Below are positions 54,396 through 64,000 of a stretch of DNA of 64,000 bases, piece after piece. Where the stretch lies: the NCBI GenBank assembly GCA_002682825.1, contig NOKP01000009.1:868001-932000 (forward strand). The letters run 5' to 3'. This stretch comes from Neonectria sp. B-13 (Eukaryota > Ascomycota > Sordariomycetes > Hypocreales > Nectriaceae). The notes under the pieces are model-generated. The model saw only the letters and a list, made by a program, of their open reading frames with translations, was not told the DNA's origin and did not search any database. Each line of letters begins with the position of its first letter. Positions within the stretch are counted from its first letter, which is position 1. The position numbers and the translations under genes were made by a program.

Positions 54396-55067
54396 TTACT
54401 GGACCAGCTTGCCTTTCCGCGCTACAAAACCACACAGAGTAATCATCTGGTCCTCGAACCGGAGATCTCGTTCTTCCCATACACTCGCCAACTCCAATCC
54501 GGCTTTCCTCATCACATTCTGGCTCGCCGGATTATCGGGCTCCGTGGTCGCTGAGATGCACTCATCTTTCACATCGCCGTTTCCGCCTACACTGTTCTTA
54601 TCAACCTTGACCTCAACCTCCTCCCTAGGTAGCACCCACCACACGGAAAGAAAGCCCTTTAAGAACTCGGTGGCATAGCCTTTTCCCCAATGCTCTTTAA
54701 CCAGTGAATATCCCATCACTGGCCAGCCCTGCTCACCCGTTCGCGTACCGTTTCCTCCAAGGCCGATCATTTCTCCCGTTTCAGTGAGGCAAATAGCCCA
54801 CTCGTATCGTTCAACATCCTGTGGGGGCAGACGAAGGGCGAGGCTTTTCATGGTCTCCTCGATGGTGTTGTCGGGTCTGCCTTGGATGGACCTGACCATG
54901 ACTTCGGGTTGCGAGCGAAGACGTTGCAACCCCTTGAAATCATTCTCTGTCAACGGTCGCATTGTCAGGCGTTCAGTTCTCCATGATTGACGTTGATCGT
55001 TGGGAGGAAGTGGAAACTTAGGGAGCGTCGTCTTGACGGTCACCCACTCGATGGGAGTTGCCTCCAT
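54396..55067 (-). CDS. GNAT family N-acetyltransferase (RimJ/RimL type)
   Basis: Single exon, 223 residues. WRTERLTMRPLTENDF is the usual beginning of RimJ/L-like proteins. EWAICLTETGEMIGLGGNG and MGYSLVKEHWGKGYATEFLK carry strands 4-5 with the acetyl-CoA loop (W-G-K-G-Y-A), and NPASQNVMRKAGLE is the typical C-terminal helix. Between them is a hydrophilic insert (EEVEVKVDKNSVGGNGDVKD) longer than in most bacterial relatives. It likely transfers acetyl to an amino group of a small molecule or protein N-terminus. Its 3' end faces the NmrA-like gene, 127 bp apart. Confidence 0.9.
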   Translation of the reverse strand: MEATPIEWVTVKTTLPKFPLPPNDQRQSWRTERLTMRPLTENDFKGLQRLRSQPEVMVRSIQGRPDNTIEETMKSLALRLPPQDVERYEWAICLTETGEMIGLGGNGTRTGEQGWPVMGYSLVKEHWGKGYATEFLKGFLSVWWVLPREEVEVKVDKNSVGGNGDVKDECISATTEPDNPASQNVMRKAGLELASVWEERDLRFEDQMITLCGFVARKGKLVQ

Positions 55068-55644
55068 GATGCGGGGTAAAGGGAGATGAAACGTTGACGT
55101 GAAGTATGGATCGAGTACCGCCTTGAATGTTCTTTATGAAGCGTGTAAGATGAAGCAGAATGTTGCGTTTCTTCAACAGATACTCATGTTCCCACGAGCG
55201 GTTTTAGTTGATGAGTCACGGCTGGATCGACGCAAGACAAAAGTTCCTTGCCGCACTGATGACGCATTTGTGTTCAAGCCTCATAGCCAATCATGTTATT
55301 AGTTCCGTCCCGAAGCTCACGATGACTCACGCTAATTATGAGCTGATTGTTCCAGGCTTATTCTTGATGGTTGCGAGTAAATGAAAGACAAAAACGGACG
55401 TCTTCAAATCGTTCCTGCAAAACAGTTAACTCAGGGATTTAACATTGCTGGGAAGACCGTGGACGAATCATGAACTAAGTATTCGTATCACTGAATAGAA
55501 CCCTATTTGCACAGACCACACACTGTCTTCTTTCACTGGGTGACGGTCGATAAGCGCACGAGATGGTTGCTAAGCCAAGGTCGATGGATAGTTTTATTTG
55601 GGCAGAAAAGCTGTTTTACTCCTGCCCTGTGGACCACTGCCCTG
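55068..55644. other. Intergenic
   Basis: No supported gene; promoter of the GNAT gene and 3' region of the GH115 gene. Confidence 0.4.
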
Positions 55645-58600
55645 TCATTCGATTCTCAAACCTCCTACAATATCTGGTGTACTTAGAAACGACGTCCCGT
55701 TGTACCCCCCCTTCTCGTCCCTCCCTACGAGGAAACTCTCCGGCGGGCCTAGATAGGATTTTCGCACACCGCCCAGATCAACTACTATCTTCTGCACCAC
55801 GATGTTGGGCAGCAATGCCCACACACGTAGAGTATACGCACCCTCGCCTGGCACTTCAAAGGAACTCGTCGTGTAGTTTCCATGAAGACCCCAGACAGAG
55901 TCAGCCACTGCAACTCCCCATCCTTCGGGCATGTTGTTGCCAACATTGCGGCCAATTGGCTGTACAATGGTAGGGGTAGGTTGTTTACTACCGGATGGGA
56001 AGAGAACAATGGCGTATTGTAGAGGGTTGTTGTCGCCCAGGTAGTTGGCTGCCGGGGAAATGAAGAGTGTTACGTTGACAGCTGAGTGATTGCTGAAGAG
56101 ATACATATTGTATTCCAGTGCAGGGCCATCACCAACTTCCAGCTTCTCCGTGTTAAGTGGAAAGAGGGTAACACCACCGAGAGTACGACCATAGTGTCTC
56201 AGAGTGTGGTACTCAAGTGAACTTCTGTTGGCCGAACTTTTGTCCGAAGAGAGGGCGCTGACACTGGAGACAGTATCAGATCTACCTTTGACGATACTCT
56301 GATAATGCGGCGCTTCAATAGAGACGTGGCCATCTGACTCAACAAAGCCTTCAGTGAAGTTGTCCGGCACCTCGCGATGAATTACCGTTGCGACAACACG
56401 AGGTGCGTTACCAGCGTAGCGCTCGAAGCCGCGACAGTCACTCGTAAAGTTGACATAAACCTCGGTCGTATTAGGAGCCGTGGGCGCATTCTCCCAGTCA
56501 ACCGTGACGTAGATACGGCTGTCAGTTCCGTTGTCGCCGCCGACAGTTCCGTTGTACTGCGAGAGCCTCACAAATGACTCCCAGGGCGAAGCAAACCAAT
56601 TGCATTGCTTCGGACCCCGGTGAAAAACGTCGATATAGCGGGACCTGGCCCCCAATGGGTCCAACGGAGGAAGATACAAGTCGTTCGAGGAGAGGGAGTG
56701 CCACTGGCTATCACCTTGGACACTGGCATTGGAGCCCTCGATCCCGATGCCGTACTGGCCTCCAAGTGATGGGAAGACATCCTGAACAAATCGAAGATCG
56801 GGCAGGGAATTTCGCATCGGCTGCTGCCAGTAGCCATCGTATCCCAAATGAGTTTCTGTTTTGTCAGTTTTGGCATGGGCCGCAGTGATAGTGAACACTT
56901 ACGGTCAAGCATGTGAGCCCATTTCCCTTCAAGCAGCTCGTTCCATCGTTGAGTGAGATTGGAGTCTTTATACATGAGATCCACAGACTCGTAGATAACT
57001 GCATTGGCCGAGTTGCGCTTTTGCCCCGCATAGAGATGATTCCTGGCACCGTTTATCTGGATCTTGTTGACAATCTCACCGCCCAAAACCGGATGAAGCA
57101 GCATCTCGAAGAATGCAGCTTGGTACTTCTCATCTAGAGCGTCATACACAGCTTGAGTGTCTTCCCTCAAGGCGGCCCACTGTTGAAGGATAGCTTCAGC
57201 CTCAAAGTAGTTGATGACAGAGTAGACGTGAGGCTCAAGGAGTTCAAACTTGCGGCGCGCTGCGTACATGCCGTACCGGGTTATGATGTCTGTGATACTG
57301 TGGGCATGCTCATCCCCAAACTCACGTTCTGCCCAGGCTTGGATCCAATCGGTAGTGCCATCAATGCCCCAGCGGTCTATATCGTATGCGAGATCCAAAA
57401 ACTGACTGATGGGAAGCTCGTAGGGTTTGAGATCGCCGACGTTGACTATCCAGATGCGACGAGCATTGCGTTGATACGCGAGACTCATCTGTTCCGCCGT
57501 CTTCTGGAGCTGGATGGTATTGATCCACTTATAGTCTCTGGGGTCACCAACGAAGTCGAAGTGGTAGTAAACACCGGCGCCCCCAGAACGATCTGTCTCA
57601 TTGGCGAGAGGGAGGCGGCGGATGTTTCCCCAGTTGTCGTCGGCCCAAAGGAGTGTGATGTCCTCGGGGACGACGAGACCGCGTTCTTGGTACGACTGGA
57701 CTTCTTTGTAGAGACACCAGAGAGAGGGGACTTCTGAGGCGTTATCAATGCCAAGACCTTCCTCGATGATGGTTCTTTGGTTGACGACCAAAGTCTCCAG
57801 CATCTGGAGGATGGCATCAATTCCTAAATCACCCTCGATGGCCGTGTCCCCTGTGCCACGCATGGCCATGGTCCACAAGCTGTTTCGGGCGTATGGCTTC
57901 GCGCGCTCAACTCCGTAGCGAAAGTAGTCGTTAATCGTCTCGTTGTTTAGGTTGTACTGCCACTCGCCCTGGTAGAAAGTCCGGAATTCGTTCTGCGCAC
58001 GCATCATGGGCTCGGTATGTGAACCACCGAGGACTATCTCGTAGGCGTCGAAAAGAGGTTGGTTGATGGGGTCGTCTACATATACAATGCTACCCCAGAG
58101 CGTTGGCCATATGTAGTTGGCGCGGAGGCGCAATAATAACTCCGAGACGAGGGCGTAGAAATGATGATTGTAGGGCGCGGCGTCATTCCAGGTATCCTCC
58201 CACCTAGACCTGTTGCGTCTGAGTCAGTGCTAACTCAACAACTGAATACATGGACGGCTTACCCAACCCAACTTGATAGACCAGGCTGCTCATCGTTCAA
58301 AAAGATGCCCCGATACTTGACTGATGGTGACTGCTGCACCTTGGGGTTTGCCAGGACGTAGATATCCTGCCTTGTGTGGACAGGAACATCAGCCCACCAA
58401 TACCAAGGACTGACCCCAATCTGCTCGCTGATATCATAGAGGCCGTATATAGTACCTCTAGGATCATTTCCGGCGATGACCAAAGCCCGAGGCGTGCCCT
58501 CGAGAGGGTCTTCAACCAGTTGACTTATGAAAGCCTCCCATTCACCTTCAATATCGCTGACGTCAATGAGGCCATCTTCAATGAGCTGGTCAATAACCTG

Positions 58601-59063
58601 GGAGTGACCGATTGTGCCAGCGATGATGGCGATATTGGCTGCGACGGGATCCGAATACGTAGGGCCCGAGAAGGATTCTTCGCCTAGGCGTTGGTACTGA
58701 GCTTGTTTAGATAATGGAATTCGGCTGTTTAAAGGGCAACAAATCCACGCTTACCTTTGTGTTGTTGCTGACATCCACGGGCCTGAAGGAATATTTGGCT
58801 GGAAAAGCGTCCGTCTCTCCGTTGCTGAGAGTAAAGTTGGTGCCGGTGACACGACCAAAATCGGCCGCAAGATCACCCGCGGCACGGATCACGCCCCAGT
58901 ATTCGTCTTCAGATACCCGTATCTGTCCCGTGCGAATATCTCCTCCAACTATTTGGAAGGCATCCTGTGAACTGTCGAAGGAAATAATGCGTTTCTGCCC
59001 AAGAGCATCGACGACAGACGCCAAGCCCAAGAGACCTACCCAGGACAACTTGAAGATCCTCAT
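55645..59063 (-). CDS. Secreted glycoside hydrolase family 115 (xylan alpha-1,2-glucuronidase)
   Basis: Four exons (59063-58755, 58696-58263, 58209-56903, 56855-55645) give 1086 residues, normal for GH115. The N-terminus (MRIFKLSWVGLLGLASVVDA) is a secretion signal. Typical parts are GTIGHSQVIDQLIEDG, WEAFISQLVEDPL, ALVIAGNDPRGTIYGLYDIS, WYWWADVPV, YRGIFLNDEQPGLSSWV, LLLRLRANYIWPTLWGS, DITLLWADDNWGNIRRLP, GGAGVYYHFDFVGDPRDYKW and, near the end, a beta-rich domain with many N-x-S/T sites. Members remove (4-O-methyl)glucuronic acid from internal xylose of glucuronoxylan, so this is a plant cell-wall enzyme acting outside the cell. Intron 1 must end at the CAG at 58697-58699 to keep the frame. 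Intact; indicates a plant-associated or litter-decaying life. Confidence 0.93.
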
Positions 59064-60816
59064 GTTGACGACGATCGCGTCTCGGAGATGATTGGGGCTT
59101 CGTCAGTGAGGCGAGAGCCGTTAGAGTGCCTCGACACGTTCCTAATCTGAAGAGGAACAGGATGTATTGGCTAGTTCTAGAGCATGGCGACACATTCTAA
59201 GAGCAGGAAGACTCTCTATTTATCCATGCCGAGGACAAGATAGCCGTGTGCCCAACGGCATAATTAGCTAGGCCTAGCGACGGATACTCCACTGGCCCCT
59301 CAAATGAGCATCGGCATAACGCCATTTGTGGTTCCAGTGCCAGTCGACTGACCCAGAAAGCTGATTCAAATACGCAAAGCGGGTAGTTCAACGTCGTATC
59401 GAACCCCGCAAGCTCCTTATTAGGCTCAAGCACCGGTTCTCACATTGAATTCCACCGGCCCACGGACAAGCACGAAACTTAAGTTGCGGGGAATGCAAGC
59501 ACAGTCCCGCAGTGGACTTGTAATACAGGGATCGGCGGACTTCTGGGTGTTGCGAATTTATGGATAAATGAGAAGACAGACAAGAGTACCGTACCGTGTG
59601 CCGCTTAGGAAACCGAGTCCGTTGATGCTTATCTTGGTGGTCGAACCAAGTAAATAGGACGGCAACATACCAAGATTTGCGGAGCTATGAGCAGTTTGAA
59701 GGTCTTGGCTAAGTGCCGGCTGCATCTTAATTCTGGGGTCTTTTGGGGCCGAGCATCCTTGTTTGGAGCGTCCGCGGCCCGAGATTCCGACCAAAACATG
59801 AAGGATTATTGTACAGCGAACATATCTCCCTCCTCATATTAACTCCAGTAAGGATCAGCAACTAAATCTTCATCGCGTCACTTAAAGTTTCTTAAAGCTA
59901 TGAGTTCACTGCTAGGTACAGTAGTCAGTATCCCAGGCCTCGGCTGGGGGATGGGAAACTTGGGCGGAGATCTGCGGGGGAGGTTAAGTGGGTGGGCAAA
60001 CATTGTTCCATTTAGCCGTGAAATAAACACGCAGGGTTTTGGATTCAGTGGTGAGCCTGTAGATCACGTTACATTATCCAACATGCCATACGTCACTTAA
60101 TCTGCCTTGAACGCTCGCCCCGAGCTTCCAATTATCCGGATGTGACGTTTATCAGGGGGAAATATGGCGTCGGATATATCTCCAGCTGCTTTCGCAGAAC
60201 CTGATCAGCCGTATGGCTAGAGGTACTTTTTGACGGAGAAATATTGGCTGTCATCAATTGAATTTCTTGGCTTGAGAAAGTCATCGGATATGACTGGCCA
60301 ACGTATTGTGATTGCCAATAATGTTAAGGTACTGGCTTATACGTGGCGACTCATCCGCTTACGAGACTAAAGTGATGTCGAACCTAGCAAAAGCCTAAAG
60401 CAAATGGAAACCATGGGGTTTCAGCCAGCGAGGACAGTGTTTAACAGTCCAGCGGCAGAGAAGACGATGCATAGAGGAATCAAGTAAACAGAGAAAGCCG
60501 AGCTATGTTCCTTCATATTTGTGCTTGTAACATCACATGGAGACACTGACTGAGGATCATCAATATCCTCTATACTTACATTGGTTATATTCCTACACCT
60601 GGTTACATTTGTTTTGTCGAGCTTGGAACGCTTGATGTCCCTTGCTTCCCGAAACGTCGACGAAGACTTTTTACCAGTTGCAGATGCTTCTACTTACATG
60701 AACTTTGATACACTGAGTCACTTCCGGTATGCATCGCTTTCATGGAAGTTTCAGGAGAAGAGTATTCAAAGACTTCTTCTATAAGTAGTCCACAGCTTCA
60801 CTCCCCTTTCAGCCAT
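59064..60816. other. Intergenic 1.75 kb, nothing supported
   Basis: Several short frames, none with family features or exon logic. Base composition is ordinary, without clear repeats. The GH115 promoter should be within the first several hundred bases. Confidence 0.4.
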
Positions 60817-61776
60817 TCATCTCGCCGCCAACATCTCTACAATTTGGTCCACCAGCCTCTCGACCATCTCCAAGCCGGGATCGTGATCCGGGTTAACCTC
60901 CGCAATCGTCAGTCCTCCGACCTTATTATTGCCTAGAAGCACCTTCAGCGCCCGCATCATTTTCTCAAACGTGACTCCGGTGAAGTTCGGTACGTTTGCC
61001 AGCGGAAACATCTGCGGATCAATGGAGTCGACGTCTAAATGCACCATGATGACATCAACGCTGTCCTCGAGATACTTCAACGCTTCTCTCGCCCGCTGCT
61101 CTGGCTCACGCGCCACGGAAGCAGAGCTGACAACCTTGTAGTTGTTGTCGAAAAGGTACGTGAAGTGTTTATTCTTGTTTCCCGATAAGGACATGTTGGT
61201 GCCGAAAAGGACTGTGTTGGTGGCATCGCAGACGGGTTCGCCGGAGGGCCGGGAGAACTGCTCCATGCTCTGCAGTGCGCCAGGGGCCCGTATCAGGTGT
61301 GTCATATTCATCCCTGCAAAGAACCCGGTAGAGTCGAAGTCGGTTGGAGAGGTGAGATCAGTGTCGGCATCAATGTAGATGAGGCCTACACGCATGGGAG
61401 GGGACTGCGTATCCGCCCACTTCCAGAAGGCGGAGAGGATGGCCGGCAACATGCAACACTCGCCGCCAAGGACAAGTTGGAAGGGAGGTCGGGTGGAAGA
61501 AGTAGTGAGAGTTTGTGCGATGGTGTGATAGACGCGCTGGCAAACGGAGATGTTGACGTCTTCGTTGCGGACACTGCCTGGAGCGAAGATTGTTGCCGCG
61601 TATCTTGCGGGTGAGTCTAGTGCATGATGCTCCGAGACGGAGGGGAGACCTGCGACTCGTAGCTTGTTGGCGATGCCCACGTCTTGGAAGGCTTTAGGTG
61701 CTTTGGATTTGCCTGGGATGATAGAGCCGCAATCTGCGGGCACGTAGGTAATGGCGACCGAGCGTGTGCCTGTCAT
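60817..61776 (-). CDS. Arginase/ureohydrolase superfamily protein with altered metal-site motifs
   Basis: Single exon, 319 residues, the usual length. The three ureohydrolase motifs can be aligned: VLGGECCML (104-107 GGEC in place of GGDH), YIDADTDL (136-140 DADTD in place of DAHxD) and VHLDVDSIDP (Asp 248 and 250, as in the family). So two of the six usual Mn ligands, the His of GGDH and the His of DAHxD, are replaced by Cys and Asp, while all four aspartates are kept. Enzymes of this family split guanidino or amide C-N bonds (arginine, agmatine, formiminoglutamate). This one may use another metal or reaction, or be a non-enzymatic relative. The frame is intact, so selection seems to keep it. 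No urea-cycle neighbours. Confidence 0.88.
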   Translation of the reverse strand: MTGTRSVAITYVPADCGSIIPGKSKAPKAFQDVGIANKLRVAGLPSVSEHHALDSPARYAATIFAPGSVRNEDVNISVCQRVYHTIAQTLTTSSTRPPFQLVLGGECCMLPAILSAFWKWADTQSPPMRVGLIYIDADTDLTSPTDFDSTGFFAGMNMTHLIRAPGALQSMEQFSRPSGEPVCDATNTVLFGTNMSLSGNKNKHFTYLFDNNYKVVSSASVAREPEQRAREALKYLEDSVDVIMVHLDVDSIDPQMFPLANVPNFTGVTFEKMMRALKVLLGNNKVGGLTIAEVNPDHDPGLEMVERLVDQIVEMLAAR

Positions 61777-62771
61777 TGTAATTTCCTAGTGCGGAGAAAG
61801 GGTTGATAAAAATTCAGGCCTCTTTAATCTGAAGGAAGTAAGACACAGAAGTAGGACGGACGCTCTTTTATGCGAAGCATGACGATTGACACACTAAGGT
61901 GCAGCGCGGAAGGGCGCAGACGACAACCTTGGCCCTGGTTGATGCTAGCAGCTTACGCCTTCAACTTTTCCTTCGCTCGCTCTGACGTAGGGCCTAGGTC
62001 TGTCAGCCGCCACCAATATGTACAAAGGTGATCGCCGGTAATCATGTTCTTTTAGATACACAAAGGGTGACGCTGAGTGCCCTTGAATGCAATAACCCAA
62101 GCAGGTTTCAAATTCACTACCACCTTTTAAATCAGACACGTATTCTAATTACTCTGCAAGTCAATCATTGCAAATGTCCCACCTCGAATTAAAGCTGCCA
62201 TATTCTCACCTCCTGCATATATGGTCTCGCTTTTCTCAACATCATTTCAATGACTACGACAATACTGATTACGTTAAGCTTCACTAGTCAACAGATACAG
62301 AGTTGAGACTAGAGAAGGTATGGAAGGCAGGCAAGTTGAGTCCCACTAGAGTCGTTATCCTAGGACAACCACTTGGCGCAACTAGAGCACACATGGCGAC
62401 GACTCTGCTCTATGGTCTGATTTGACGGTGGTGAGATCGGAGTCGTAAGCATTTGCGCTAGGACAGGGATGGACATGGCTGAGATATGCACGAGGGAGTG
62501 AGGGGCTGGTAGAATGGATTGGAAACGATCGGTGATCAGTGTGATCTGATTACGACGACTTGAGCTACGTAATTGAAGCTTTAAGAACTAACTGACGTCA
62601 TATCTTCGAACCGAGGTAGTTCATCTTAAGAGCAATATATAAGTGGGCTGCTTTACTGAGGGAACATGTAGAAAATAAACAAGCTAAACTGATTATCGTC
62701 CCCTTTCTATACCCGCAATCGCAATCTTGATTGCATTACGTCGCCAGCCGCCGAATTACTATACCGCAACA
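61777..62771. other. Intergenic, nothing supported
   Basis: Promoter of the arginase-like gene plus the 3' region of the DUF3431 gene. A 64-codon minus frame (61945-62139) has no support. Confidence 0.4.
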
Positions 62772-63815
62772 CTAACTATCGAGCAAGTGTCCCATCATTA
62801 ACGTCGCGGCTTCCACAAGCACCTCTACCCTCTCTATTGGGAGTCTCTCGTCTCTCAAACATAGCCCATACAAATCACAGTAACACTCTACAGCAGTGGC
62901 AAAGGACGAGGTATTTGTAACTCGACCATCCAAAAATATAGTCTCCCAGAGTGTTTCGAAAACGGCACCAGCAGATTTGCTTGAAAGTCTAGTGTGTATA
63001 ATCCAGTCTCGGAGGAAGCGTAGGCGATGTTGAGGAATTGACTCGACAAGGCTGCGGGACAAAGCAAACTGTCCCCCAGCAAAGTAGTCCCACCGTGAGA
63101 ATGGAACATAATGCTGCGGCCCTGGAAAGACCTCTTGCCAGAGATCAGTATATTGTCCATACAAGTTCTCGGGCGATTGACTGTGGAGGTTTGAGCCTTC
63201 GTTCTCGGCCTCCCAGTCCTCCCGCGTGAGATCCAGTATTGATGGTCCAAGAGCACCGGGTATTGGTTCAATCGTCCTCCGCAAGGCCATGTCGCAGGCG
63301 AGGCTGACGAAGCCGCGCTGTAAGACAACCTCAGGTCGCAGCTTGTTCACTGTGAGAGGTGAGCTGCGGCGGAGGAGGGCATTGTTATGCCATGCTGTGC
63401 GATGGCCATGCATGAAAAGCATGACTTCGGGAAGGTCGTTGTAGTGATCGATCAAGTATGTCAAGTACACCATGGCTTCATTGCCCTTATTCTGAGGCAG
63501 ACCGACACCATTTTGAGAGGATGGTTGGTCAGCGACGTAGACGATTTGCGAGTCGCCCGTCCGAAGCCCAGACTCCCGCTGTAATTGAGCCGGGTCGTCG
63601 CTTGATACAGCTGCAACAATAACTGTGACGGAGCTTGACCTGGGAGCAAGGCTGAGCTTGGCCGAGTTTGGCGTGAGGGTGTCAAAACATGATGATGCGT
63701 AGGCGAGTAAGATGTCTCTTTTCGTCAACCCAAAATTCTGCTTGAGTAGCAAGAAACATGCCAAGAGAGCCAAACAAATGCCCAGAGACGCAAATGCTCT
63801 GCCCAGTCTCATCAT
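62772..63815 (-). CDS. DUF3431 family membrane-anchored protein
   Basis: Single exon, 347 residues. A single N-terminal membrane span (residues about 7-25, AFASLGICLALLACFLLL) suggests a type II membrane protein of the Golgi or ER. The lumenal domain has SVTVIVAAVSSDD, NKGNEAMVYLTYLIDHY, LPEVMLFMHGHRTAWHN and YFAGGQFALSRSLVESIP, which are typical of the fungal DUF3431 family, thought to be distant glycosyltransferase-like proteins. No reaction is known. The start at 63815 follows stops upstream and gives the proper anchor. Confidence 0.88.
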   Translation of the reverse strand: MMRLGRAFASLGICLALLACFLLLKQNFGLTKRDILLAYASSCFDTLTPNSAKLSLAPRSSSVTVIVAAVSSDDPAQLQRESGLRTGDSQIVYVADQPSSQNGVGLPQNKGNEAMVYLTYLIDHYNDLPEVMLFMHGHRTAWHNNALLRRSSPLTVNKLRPEVVLQRGFVSLACDMALRRTIEPIPGALGPSILDLTREDWEAENEGSNLHSQSPENLYGQYTDLWQEVFPGPQHYVPFSRWDYFAGGQFALSRSLVESIPQHRLRFLRDWIIHTRLSSKSAGAVFETLWETIFLDGRVTNTSSFATAVECYCDLYGLCLRDERLPIERVEVLVEAATLMMGHLLDS

Positions 63816-64000
63816 TGGCTAATCCTACTGGCTCGAGAAAAGTAGGAAGGCTGCAAACATGAGCAGTACATAGGGGTGAGATTGAAGCAAGTTTTTTTCG
63901 GGGGGGCATTGCTAAACGGATTTCTAGGCGATTACTCGGGCAATCTCTCTAGGCGGTCTATCACTTTCATGCTTCAATTTGTATGGTCAGATTCGAGCGG

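Noticed and set aside
1..64000. CRISPR arrays, bacterial operons, rRNA
   Set aside because: No regularly spaced repeats with unique spacers, no ribosomal sequences, and intron-rich eukaryotic genes throughout.

Overview
The window is a piece of nuclear genome from a filamentous ascomycete (Pezizomycotina; a sordariomycete is my best guess, from gene content only). The evidence is short GT-AG introns of about 45-90 bp, several Zn2Cys6 transcription factors, many MFS transporters, a HET-domain gene, a GH115 glycosidase and fungal-only families such as DUF3431. There is no bacterial operon structure, and I found no rRNA, convincing tRNA or CRISPR array.

The left part (about 0.2-25 kb) is a decaying accessory region. 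Intact genes (an Old Yellow Enzyme-like oxidoreductase, an enoyl-CoA hydratase-like protein, a flavocytochrome b2-type dehydrogenase, an MFS permease, a Zn2Cys6 regulator) sit between relics broken by in-frame stops and single-base frameshifts. The relics are an SDR, an MFS transporter, a protein with an LPWER motif, an amidohydrolase carrying a 31-G run, a DUF6603-like giant protein, and inverted or LTR-like transposon debris at 12.5-13.9 kb.

The middle (26-38 kb) holds an MDR oxidoreductase, a DHA1 exporter with an adjacent regulator, and a compact set of an AflR-like Zn2Cys6 regulator, a 14-TM DHA2 exporter and a SnoaL/NTF2-like protein. The exact decamer CGGAGGCTTT occurs three times upstream of that regulator at 21-22 bp spacing. 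It occurs twice more, with an additional core in a palindrome, in the divergent exporter/SnoaL promoter. I saw it nowhere else in the window. This looks like a small self-regulated cluster and is the most interesting signal here.

The right part (39-64 kb) is mostly intact. It contains a HET protein, a Zn2Cys6 regulator, a GABA/choline-type amino-acid permease divergent from an aldehyde dehydrogenase, a ParB-like protein, an NmrA-family reductase, a GNAT acetyltransferase, a secreted GH115 glucuronidase, an arginase-family protein with altered metal ligands, and a DUF3431 membrane protein. Two candidate catabolic units emerge: hydroxy-acid dehydrogenase + acid permease + regulator (14-22 kb), and permease + aldehyde dehydrogenase (45-50 kb). 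Exon boundaries were placed by hand from splice motifs and reading frame; family names are recalled, not searched.
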